A DNA stretch of 64,000 nucleotides from Thermobifida cellulosilytica TB100 (GTDB lineage: Bacteria > Actinomycetota > Actinomycetes > Streptosporangiales > Streptosporangiaceae): NCBI RefSeq assembly GCF_001517975.1, contig NZ_KQ950183.1, positions 381,660 to 445,659 on the forward strand, read 5' to 3'. Positions within the stretch are counted from its first letter, which is position 1. Every line of letters begins with the position of its first letter. The translations under genes were made by a program, and so were the position numbers. Of the stretch, positions 17,591 through 24,376 are shown one piece after another. The notes beneath the pieces are model-generated. The model made no database searches, was not told the DNA's origin, and saw nothing but the letters and a program-made list of their open reading frames with translations.

Positions 17591-18256
17591 ATGTCTGAGC
17601 AGCACGTGTCCGAAGCCCCCGTCGACACCCGGGTGCGGGTCCAGGGACAGCCCGTGGACTCCTACCCCGAGCGGGCGCCCGAGGCCGCCCGCGGAAAGAC
17701 GCTGCGGGTCACCGTTGTCGGCGAGGACGTCCTGCACCGGCGCAACGCCGAGGTCACCGAGTTCGGCACTCCCGAACTGCACACGCTCATCGACGACATG
17801 TTCCGCACCATGTACGTCGCAGAAGGGGTGGGACTGGCCGCCAACCAGGTGGGCGTCGACCTGCGCGTGTTCGTCTACGACTGCCCCGACGACGAGGGCG
17901 TGCGCCACGTGGGCCACGTCGTCAACCCCGTGCTGGAGACCTGGGGCGTGGAAGAAGAGGGCCTGGCCGTCGAGAACGAGGGCTGCCTGTCGGTGCCCGG
18001 ACCGCACGCCGAACTGCCCCGCGCCCCCTACGCCCGGGTCACCGGCTTCGACCGGGACGGCAACCCGGTGACCATCGAGGGCAGCGGATACTTCGCACGC
18101 TGCCTGCAACACGAGACCGACCACACCCTGGGCCGCCTCTACATCGACCGGCTGCCCAAGCGGGAGCGCAAGAAGGTCCTCAAGACCATGAACGACATGA
18201 AGGACCAGGTGTTCGCGCGCCGCGCGGAGAACGCCGAGAACATGCGGTTCGAATAG
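17591..18256 (+). CDS. def: Peptide deformylase
   Basis: 221 residues. It removes the N-formyl group from nascent proteins using a metal ion. All three family motifs are intact: GVGLAANQVG (79-88), EGCLSVPG (130-137, metal ligand C132) and QHETDHTLG with H174, E175 and H178. The N-terminal ~45 residues form an extension compared with Escherichia coli deformylase. The ATG at 17591 is preferred over in-frame TTG/GTG codons upstream because the preceding sequence translates without family similarity. No fmt gene is adjacent, so it is probably not the only deformylase in the genome. A VOC gene follows about 55 bp downstream. Confidence 0.95.
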   Translation: MSEQHVSEAPVDTRVRVQGQPVDSYPERAPEAARGKTLRVTVVGEDVLHRRNAEVTEFGTPELHTLIDDMFRTMYVAEGVGLAANQVGVDLRVFVYDCPDDEGVRHVGHVVNPVLETWGVEEEGLAVENEGCLSVPGPHAELPRAPYARVTGFDRDGNPVTIEGSGYFARCLQHETDHTLGRLYIDRLPKRERKKVLKTMNDMKDQVFARRAENAENMRFE

Positions 18257-18310
18257 CCGACACGCGGCCGGAACGCGGACACCGCCGCGGCGGGCTCCTA
18301 GGATCGCACC

Positions 18311-18700
18311 GTGGTCCACGTCCTCGGCAGCCGTGTCCTGCTGCACCCCACCGACCTGGAGCGCAGCCGCGCCTTCTACCGGGACGTGCTGGGACTGGCG
18401 ATCTACCGCGAGTTCGGCCCGTACGAGCAGCGCGGCACGGTGTTCTTCCTGGGCGGCGGCTTCCTGGAACTGTCCGGAGGCAGCGGGCACCCGCCGGACC
18501 CCGAAGCCGTCCAGTTGTGGCTACAGGTGCCGGACGTGGCCGCCGCGCACGCCGAACTCGTCGAGCGCGGCGCCACCGTCCTCACAGCGCCCCGGCGCGA
18601 GCCGTGGGGACTGGTCGAGATGTGGATCACCGACCCCGACGGGCTGCGCATCTGCGTCGTCGAGGTGCCCGAGGAGCACCCGCTGCGCTACCGGCCCTGA
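18311..18700 (+). CDS. Glyoxalase/bleomycin-resistance (VOC) family protein
   Basis: 129 residues, GTG start. A single vicinal-oxygen-chelate domain built from two beta-alpha-beta-beta-beta halves: VLLHPTDLERSRAFYRDVLGL, then VQLWLQVPDVAAAHAELVERGATV and MWITDPDGLRICVVEV. H12 (LHPTD) and the late E (VVEV) are candidate metal ligands. The family includes lyases, dioxygenases and antibiotic-binding proteins, so the substrate is unknown. It lies on the same strand between def and an unknown gene, with short gaps. Confidence 0.88.
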   Translation: MVHVLGSRVLLHPTDLERSRAFYRDVLGLAIYREFGPYEQRGTVFFLGGGFLELSGGSGHPPDPEAVQLWLQVPDVAAAHAELVERGATVLTAPRREPWGLVEMWITDPDGLRICVVEVPEEHPLRYRP

Positions 18701-18728
18701 CCGCGCGGCCCGGCGCTAGGCTGCAAGG

Positions 18729-19250
18729 GTGAGTGGCAACCCCGTTCCCGCGGCCGCGCTCGTCGCAGCCGTCCCCGTTCTCGCTCCGGTCGGCCGCACC
18801 GAACGCGGCAGGGTCAGCTCCGCCACGGTGCCCCCGGGACGCGCACTGCCCGACAAGGTGGTGGTGGACTTCGGATGGCGCTCCGCCGACGCCCACCTCG
18901 ACCTGGAGATCACCGTCCGCTGCTGGGAGGCCGAAGCACCTCCGCAGGAGCGGTGGCTGCGTGCGTTCTGCACCGAACGCGACATCATGCAGCGCTGCAC
19001 CGTCGGCGCGGCCGACTGGGCCGCACCCGCGCCCGCACCCGACGCCGCCTGGTCCACCCGCTCCCTCACCGTCGACGGGACCGCACGGCCGTTCACCGTG
19101 CTCACGACCGGGCACTCGTGGGTCGCCGCCGCGGTGCTCGACGCCGACTGGGTGGTACGCCTGTTCGCGCCCGCCGAGCCGACCGGGCTCACCGCACTGC
19201 GCCGCGTCACCGACCCGGACGACCTGCGCCCCCTGCTCGGCCGGGGCTGA
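18729..19250 (+). CDS. Hypothetical protein
   Basis: 173 residues, GTG start. I do not recognise the family. It is a soluble alpha/beta protein with no signal peptide, rich in Ala and Val, with a central FCTERDIMQRCTVGAADW segment and a C-terminal VLDADWVVRLFAPAEP strand region. Codon use matches its neighbours and there is a good start context, so it is likely a real gene. It follows the VOC gene by 28 bp. Confidence 0.7.
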   Translation: MSGNPVPAAALVAAVPVLAPVGRTERGRVSSATVPPGRALPDKVVVDFGWRSADAHLDLEITVRCWEAEAPPQERWLRAFCTERDIMQRCTVGAADWAAPAPAPDAAWSTRSLTVDGTARPFTVLTTGHSWVAAAVLDADWVVRLFAPAEPTGLTALRRVTDPDDLRPLLGRG

Positions 19251-19459
19251 CCCCGACGGTGCGCCGCCCTGGCGGCCCGCAAGCGGCCGGGGAAGCGCCG
19301 CTGCGGCACGACCGTGGAAGCACCCGCGGCCGACGGCGTGCGGCCGCGGGCTTCGCACGCGCAACAGGGAGCTCCGCGGCGAACACGCACGGCCCTCCCA
19401 CCGGAGCAGCGCCGAAAATCCCTTGGCCTCCACCGACACGACGTGTGAGGCTGACCGGC

Positions 19460-20839
19460 ATGTCCATCGCCGAGCTCTACGCGACCCTGCACGCCCGGAA
19501 ACGCCCCGAGGACGTCGCCGACCTGATCCTCCGGGTCCTGCCGGGGGAGAAGCCGCGTGCCCTGAGACAGGCGGCGAAACACTCGCTGCGCCGTACCTGG
19601 CACGGCTACACCTCCATGCTCGAGGACTTCGCCCGCCCGGTCGGCGCGCACAAACAGCTCACCTCGGCCGCGCGGGTCTTCGAGACGCTGCGCGACCTCC
19701 CCGCTGACACGGCGGACGACCCCGAACGGCTCGCGGAAGCCGTCCGCGCGGCAGGCAGGGAGATCGCCAAGGAGTACGGCGCCAACGACTACCTCGGCCA
19801 CCGGCTCAACCGGGCCCGGCGCAGCGAGGCGGGACTGGGGCAGATGTCGCGCCGCCAGTACAACAAGCGGTTCCGCGCACTGCGCCACCTGGAGGACAAG
19901 ATCACCCGCCTGGCGCGGGCACAACACCTGCGGAAGGTGACCATGACCGGGAAGTCCGGACTGGCCACCAGACTGTCCTACGAGGAGTTCGCCGCCGACA
20001 CCGCGACCGCGTGCTTCGTCGCCTACCTCACCGCGCGAGCCAACCTGCGCACCGAGTTCACCGTCACCGGCCACAAACGCGCCTACGACTCGGTCGCGCG
20101 GTCGCTGATGGAGATCCTGCGGCGCAACCCCGACCGCACCAACTGGTTCGCGGTGGCACACGTCTTCCCCACCACCGAGGTGCTGGGCCACCTCGACGAC
20201 GAGCAGAAGGGGAGGCTGCTCGGCATGTGGTACGGCGTGCTCACCGAGGTCGGCGACCTCCTGGAGAGCCTCTGGAACAAACAGCGGCCGGACCGCTCCA
20301 CCATGATCGTGCGCCCCGGAGACGACTCCACCACCTGGAACCAGGCCGCCCGGGCCTGGACGAAGGCGCGCGAGGGCTGGTTCGCGCTGCTGCACGCCGT
20401 GGGAGCCGAGGAGATCCTCGACCGGATGTGCCCCGGCAAGGTGCTGCTGCTGGTCGCCGCGGACCTCGCCGCCCTGCACCGGCAGCTCGGGGGCGGACTG
20501 CACCCCGACACACCGGTGTGGGCAGAACTCCCGCTGCCCTGGCAGGTGCTGCGCGGCGAGGCCGAGTGCCCCCGCTCCCTGGTGGAGGAGGTGTGCGCAC
20601 GGCACGGGCTGGATCCCGCGGCCACCGGATGGACCGCGCCCCGCCCCGACCCGCAGCACGCGGTGCCGTTCGAACCCACCCCGGAACTGGTCCACGGCGT
20701 CGCGGTGAGCGATCCGCTGCTGGCCACGCTGCTGCGCTCGGCCGGAGTGTTCTCCGGCAAGAAGAAGCCCGCCGCAACGAAGGCCGCGACACGGACCGGA
20801 GAAAACCCGTCGCACGGCGATCCGCGGAAAACCGGTTGA
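19460..20839 (+). CDS. Hypothetical protein, 459 aa
   Basis: I do not recognise this family. The ATG at 19460 has GTGAGG upstream; the open frame extends further back, but that part is arginine-rich noise. The protein is soluble and helix-rich, with conserved-looking blocks RRQYNKRFRALRHLEDKI (about 135-152), LSYEEFAADTATACFVAYLTARANL, TGHKRAYDSVARSLMEIL, NWFAVAHVFPTTEVLG and MWYGVLTEVGDLLESLWN. The C-terminal ~35 residues are Lys/Ala/Thr-rich and low in complexity. It stands alone, 34 bp before a tRNA gene. No nuclease, kinase or transferase motif can be defended. Confidence 0.75.
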   Translation: MSIAELYATLHARKRPEDVADLILRVLPGEKPRALRQAAKHSLRRTWHGYTSMLEDFARPVGAHKQLTSAARVFETLRDLPADTADDPERLAEAVRAAGREIAKEYGANDYLGHRLNRARRSEAGLGQMSRRQYNKRFRALRHLEDKITRLARAQHLRKVTMTGKSGLATRLSYEEFAADTATACFVAYLTARANLRTEFTVTGHKRAYDSVARSLMEILRRNPDRTNWFAVAHVFPTTEVLGHLDDEQKGRLLGMWYGVLTEVGDLLESLWNKQRPDRSTMIVRPGDDSTTWNQAARAWTKAREGWFALLHAVGAEEILDRMCPGKVLLLVAADLAALHRQLGGGLHPDTPVWAELPLPWQVLRGEAECPRSLVEEVCARHGLDPAATGWTAPRPDPQHAVPFEPTPELVHGVAVSDPLLATLLRSAGVFSGKKKPAATKAATRTGENPSHGDPRKTG

Positions 20840-20873
20840 CCGCCCCGCCGCGGTGGTCCATCCTGGCGGCGCC

Positions 20874-20945
20874 CCCGGGGTAGTTCAGAGGTAGAACGCC
20901 CGGCTCGGGACCGGGTGGACGCAGGTTCGAGCCCTGCTCCCGGGG
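20874..20945 (+). tRNA. tRNA-Pro (anticodon CGG)
   Basis: A full cloverleaf can be drawn: acceptor CCCGGGG/TCCCGGG with C1-G72 as expected for tRNA-Pro and a G-U pair at 7-66, T8, D-stem GTTC/GAAC with A14, G18, G19 and A21, anticodon stem CCCGG/CCGGG with loop CTCGGGA, five-base variable loop, and T-stem GCAGG/CCTGC with loop TTCGAGC. The discriminator is G73, whereas A73 is usual for bacterial tRNA-Pro, and CCA is not encoded. It could be a minor or atypical proline tRNA. Confidence 0.8.
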
Positions 20946-20971
20946 GCCTCCAGACCGGACGCGCCGCCGGA

Positions 20972-21029
20972 GCGGAGACGGAACGCCCAGCTCCCGACCG
21001 CACGGACGAGGGGTTCGGGCTCTGCTCAC
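20972..21029 (+). pseudogene. Decayed tRNA copy beside tRNA-Pro
   Basis: From about 20980 the sequence follows the 3' two-thirds of the neighbouring tRNA: GAACGCCC, GCTC, GACCG, GGACG, GG, TTCG, GC and CTGCTC recur in order and spacing, about 37 of 47 positions by eye. The anticodon stem and acceptor no longer pair. It is most simply a dead tandem duplicate. Confidence 0.6.
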
Positions 21030-21247
21030 AGGTACGGCCCGGCGCTTTGGCTCCTCCCGCGCCGCAGACCGCTGCCGGGGAGTGCCCCGCGAAGGCACCG
21101 CGGCCCCGGCAGCGTTCCCGCCTCACCCAAAACCGGCTCCGCGGGGCCGCGCAGAACACGCACCCCCGCTCCGCTGTCGGCCACGGCCGAACGGAAACGG
21201 GCTAGGGTCACCACCGACGGACACGACCGCACCACCGGGAGGCCCCC

Positions 21248-21739
21248 ATGCTCGACGACGCCGACATGCGGCACCTGCGCCGCTGCGTGGAACTGGCGGC
21301 CCAGGCCCTGGAGGCGGGCGACGAACCGTTCGGTTCGGTGCTCGTCGCCGCAGACGGCACCGTGCTCGCCGAGGACCACAACAGGGTCGCCTCCGGCGAC
21401 CCCACCCGCCACCCCGAGTTCGCACTGGCACGCTGGGCCGCCGAACACCTGGACCAGACGCAGCGGGCCGCGGCGACCGTCTACACCTCCGGCGAGCACT
21501 GCCCGATGTGCGCCGCCGCACACGGCTGGGTGGGCCTGGGCCGTATCGTCTACGCGGCCTCCTCGGCACAGTTGACGGACTGGCTCGCCGAACTCGGGGC
21601 ACCCGCCCCTCCGGTGCGTCCGCTTCCCGTCCGCGAGGTCGTCCCCGGCGTCGCGGTGGAGGGACCGGCGCCCGAACTCGCCGCACAGGTGCGCGAACTG
21701 CACCGCCGTTTCCACCGCACGACAGCAGCACAGCGCTGA
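21248..21739 (+). CDS. Nucleoside/guanine deaminase family protein (CDA fold)
   Basis: 163 residues, ATG with a GGGAGG site upstream. It has the zinc-dependent cytidine-deaminase-like core: HPEFA with zinc ligand H55 and proton-shuttle E57, and EHCPMCAAAH with C85 and C88 completing the zinc site. DEPFGSVLV and TRHPEFALARWAA fit guanine deaminase and tRNA-adenosine deaminase relatives. HPE in place of HAE is a common variant in the guanine-deaminase-like subgroup. Substrate not certain. It is followed 58 bp downstream by a cyclase-family hydrolase. Confidence 0.87.
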   Translation: MLDDADMRHLRRCVELAAQALEAGDEPFGSVLVAADGTVLAEDHNRVASGDPTRHPEFALARWAAEHLDQTQRAAATVYTSGEHCPMCAAAHGWVGLGRIVYAASSAQLTDWLAELGAPAPPVRPLPVREVVPGVAVEGPAPELAAQVRELHRRFHRTTAAQR

Positions 21740-21797
21740 CCGGCAGGCCGCGGCGCGGCCGCCGCAGCAACAGGACGTGGAGACGGAGGCGAGGAAG

Positions 21798-22403
21798 ATG
21801 TTCCTGGACCTGTCGGTGCCCCTCACCGAGCAGACACCGGTCTACCCGGGCGATCCGCAGATCCGGATCGACGCCGCCGCGGACCTGGTGCCCGACGGGT
21901 ACCGTTGCGGGCGCGTCTCGCTGGGCACGCACGCGGGCACACACGTGGACGCCCCCAGCCACATGCTGGCCGACGGGCCGAGCCTGGACCACTACCCGGT
22001 GGACCGCTTCGTAGGCCGAGGACGCTACGTCGACGCCCGAGACGGATTCACCCTCGACGCCGTGCGGCGGGCAGACCTCGCCGAGGGCGACATCGTGCTG
22101 TTCCACACCGGGATGGATGCCGCCCGCTCCGACCCGTCCTACTTCACCGACTTCCCGGCACTTCCCCTGGAGATCGCCGACTACCTGGTGGAACGCCGGG
22201 TGTCCATGGCGGGGGTGGACACGTGCAGCGTCGACCACGAGCCCTTCGAGGTCCATCGCGCACTGCTGGCGGGCGACGTGCTCATCATCGAGAACCTGTC
22301 CGGGCTCGACCGGCTGAGGGGACGGGAGTTCCGCGTCTACGCCCTGCCGCTGCGCCTGGACGCGGACGGCGCACCCGCGCGGGTGGTGGCCGAACTGCGC
22401 TGA
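21798..22403 (+). CDS. Cyclase family protein (kynurenine formamidase-like)
   Basis: About 201 residues. It has the signature HxGTHxDAPxH as THAGTHVDAPSHM near residues 43-54, whose His and Asp residues bind metal in kynurenine formamidase and related cyclases/isatin hydrolases. SVDHEPFEVHRALLAGDVLIIENLSGLD is the conserved C-terminal block with the catalytic His/Glu. ATG at 21798 has GGAGG 8 nt upstream; GTG at 21777 is an alternative. No other tryptophan-catabolic gene is adjacent, so the real substrate may be a different amide or lactone. It is convergent with the TetR gene. Confidence 0.88.
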   Translation: MFLDLSVPLTEQTPVYPGDPQIRIDAAADLVPDGYRCGRVSLGTHAGTHVDAPSHMLADGPSLDHYPVDRFVGRGRYVDARDGFTLDAVRRADLAEGDIVLFHTGMDAARSDPSYFTDFPALPLEIADYLVERRVSMAGVDTCSVDHEPFEVHRALLAGDVLIIENLSGLDRLRGREFRVYALPLRLDADGAPARVVAELR

Positions 22404-22410
22404 ACCGCCC

Positions 22411-23187
22411 TCACCCGCCCCTCCCGCGTGCGACGAACACCTCGATACCGTCGAGGACACGCGCCAGACCGAACTCGAAGGCGCGGTCGGGATCGTAGGA
22501 CGTGCGGTACGCCTCGCCCACGGCCGTACCGACCCGTCCGGCCACCGGGAACCGCGCCGGGTCCATGACCTTCTCCAGGAACGGCGCCTGGGCGCGCCAC
22601 CACTGCTCGTCGGTGACGCCCGAGTCGCGGCGGCTGCGCGCGGTGTCGAGCGCATTGCGGGCCGCGCCGTGCACGTAGTCGGTGACCAGGGTGATCACCG
22701 AGTCCATCTCCAGGTCGCTCAGCCCGATGCCGTCGATGGCGCGCAACTGGTACTCGTAGTTGAGCGAGATGTTCGGCCCCAGAGGCACCCGGTTGGTGAG
22801 CACCCGCAGCAGCCAGGGATGGCGGTGGCACAGCGCCCAGTTGTCACGGGCGATGAGCTCCAGACGGCGCCGCCAGCCCCCGGCGGCCTCGTGGTGGCGG
22901 CCCAGCTCGCCGTGGACGGTGTCGATCATGGCGTCGAGCAGTTCGCTCTTACCAGGCACGTAGGTGTAGAGGGACATCGTGCCGACACCGAGGCGCTCGG
23001 CGACCCGGCGCATCGACAGCGCCGCCACCCCCTCGGCGTCGGCCAGCTCGATCGCCGCATGCACGATACGGTCCACGCTCAGACCGTGCTTCCTGCCCCT
23101 GCGGCCGCTGCTCTCCCCGGTACGCCACAGCAGAGCCAGACTGCGGGCGGGATCGGAGGTCTCGGTGCGGTGCTCGTCGGTGGTCAT
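22411..23187 (-). CDS. TetR/AcrR family transcriptional regulator
   Basis: 258 residues. The N-terminal HTH lies around residues 38-85: DRIVHAAIELADAEGVAALSMRRVAERLGVGTMSLYTYVPGKSELLDAMID. The C-terminal ligand-binding part (GGWRRRLELIARDNWALCHRHPWLL) is of the TetR_C class common in actinobacterial regulators next to exporters. ATG at 23187. The target is not obvious, because the adjacent upstream gene encodes an unknown protein and no exporter is divergent from it. An operator-like site with RBS at 24040-24099, 0.9 kb upstream, might be its target. Confidence 0.88.
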   Translation of the reverse strand: MTTDEHRTETSDPARSLALLWRTGESSGRRGRKHGLSVDRIVHAAIELADAEGVAALSMRRVAERLGVGTMSLYTYVPGKSELLDAMIDTVHGELGRHHEAAGGWRRRLELIARDNWALCHRHPWLLRVLTNRVPLGPNISLNYEYQLRAIDGIGLSDLEMDSVITLVTDYVHGAARNALDTARSRRDSGVTDEQWWRAQAPFLEKVMDPARFPVAGRVGTAVGEAYRTSYDPDRAFEFGLARVLDGIEVFVARGRGG

Positions 23188-23842
23188 CTCCCGACCATCC
23201 TACGGAGCCGCCGGAGACGGGACCGGCAGAGCCGCGCGACCGGTTCCGGTGCTCGGCGCACAGCCAGGGGTGGCGTCCGGCGATCACCGAGTGGAGGCGG
23301 CGGCACAGCAGCGCGGTGATCCGGGGCAGACCGCCGCGGACGCGCGGCCCGTGCACCGGAGCGCCGTGACGGGCGAGGACGTGGTCCAGGCAGTAGGGCT
23401 GCCCGCGCCGCGGCGGCTCGGCGGACGTGGTGCGGGGCAGCTCCCGGCGGGGCAGTCCGCTGCTTCGGGGCTCAGCGGAAGAGGAACCTCCCCGGGCGGT
23501 GCTGTGCGGGGCCGTCCGGGGAGGTTCGGGGCGTCCCTCCGGCTCGGGCGGGCGGGGCGCGGCGGCCCGGACCGTTTCCATGGCCTTCTTCCGGCGCTGC
23601 TCGGCGGCGCGCCGCGAGGCCGCGGCGCGGCGTGCCGCCTGCTGCGCCCGGGCGGCGAAGTCGGCGCCGGCCTCTGCGGCCCGCACCCGCTCCACCCGGT
23701 ACAGGGCTATGGGTCCGGAGGAGCGGAAGTACGGATTGGGAAGCAGCGAATCGGGGTCGCCGAGCAGGTCGCGGACCATCGCGGGGGTCCAGCCGCGGTG
23801 GCGCAGGTCGGAGACGGTGAGCAGGACTGGGGCGTCGGACAC
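22949..23842 (-). CDS. Hypothetical protein, possibly lacking its native stop
   Basis: A GTG start at 23842 with GGGAG upstream opens VSDAPVLLTVSDLRHRGWTPAMVRDLLG, a small DNA-binding-like or adaptor domain seen in actinobacterial hypothetical proteins, followed by a long charged Ala/Arg helix (about 60-90) and a C-terminal helical part ending near AGRHPWLCAEHRNR (about residue 200). The frame then runs on without a stop through 239 bp of the downstream tetR gene, where its translation looks like antisense noise. I think the true protein ends near 23220 and has lost its stop, or the gene is frameshifted near its end. Confidence 0.55.
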   Translation of the reverse strand: MSDAPVLLTVSDLRHRGWTPAMVRDLLGDPDSLLPNPYFRSSGPIALYRVERVRAAEAGADFAARAQQAARRAAASRRAAEQRRKKAMETVRAAAPRPPEPEGRPEPPRTAPHSTARGGSSSAEPRSSGLPRRELPRTTSAEPPRRGQPYCLDHVLARHGAPVHGPRVRGGLPRITALLCRRLHSVIAGRHPWLCAEHRNRSRGSAGPVSGGSVGWSGDDHRRAPHRDLRSRPQSGSAVAYRGEQRPQGQEARSERGPYRACGDRAGRRRGGGGAVDAPGRRAPRCRHDVPLHLRAW

Positions 23843-24039
23843 AGCGGGACTCCCGTGGGTCGGCGTGGGCGTGCGGGCGGCCGGAGCGCTGCCGTGGGCT
23901 GCGGCCTTCCCCGTCGGTTCACTCGTGGGGCAACCGTAGGCGGCCGCAACCGGACGCTTCCAGCGCGACCGCCGAGGTGTGGACAACGTTCGCCGACGGT
24001 GCGGAAACCCGGGGCTCTTTGCCCCGAAAGCGGGGAAGC

Positions 24040-24099
24040 GACACCGCCTCCCCTTTCCGTATGCTGTACGGTACGTTGTACGAAAAAGGAGGCGGTGTC
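24040..24099 (+). promoter_or_regulatory. Inverted repeat enclosing an operator-like site and RBS
   Basis: GACACCGCCTCC at 24040-24051 is matched by its exact complement at 24088-24099. Between them is GTACGGTACGTTGTAC (24066-24081), with repeated GTAC blocks such as TetR-family repressors often bind, then AAAAAGGAGG. The right arm of the repeat contains the SD (24087-24092), so the 12-bp stem would hide it in mRNA. The repeat looks like a control region for what follows, either the small ORF at 24095 or the SNF2 gene. Confidence 0.5.
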
Positions 24100-24376
24100 C
24101 GGGAGGGGCGCACCCGGCCGCCGCATCTGCACCGCCCGGAGCGGTCGGCACCGCACGCCGTGCACCCCGACCGCCCCCACCGGAACCGCCTCCTCAGGGG
24201 AGACGGCCGTGTGCGCCTTCCGCCCCCGGGACATGCCGCGACCGTCCACCACGACACCCGCACCGGACCACCGGGCGCCCGGCCGCGCCCCCGCACCCGC
24301 GGACCGGGGAATCTCCGCACCCGCGGACACCGTTTCCCACCGCAACAGCCGACAGGGAGAAGAGCACCCCGGATGA
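24095..24376 (+). CDS. Possible small leader ORF before SNF2 (doubtful)
   Basis: GTG at 24095 sits 2-3 nt after an excellent AAGGAGG and opens 93 codons (MSGRGAPGRRICTARSG...) ending in a TGA that overlaps the ATG of the SNF2 gene by 4 bp. The translation is rich in Thr, Pro and Arg and matches no family. It may be a coupling leader or the rotted remains of a gene that once followed this promoter. Confidence 0.3.
   Translation: MSGRGAPGRRICTARSGRHRTPCTPTAPTGTASSGETAVCAFRPRDMPRPSTTTPAPDHRAPGRAPAPADRGISAPADTVSHRNSRQGEEHPG

Noticed and set aside
18716..20815. 699-codon minus-strand open frame
   Set aside because: Antisense to three plus-strand genes that have good starts and plausible protein sequences; its composition is Arg/Gly/Gln-rich noise.
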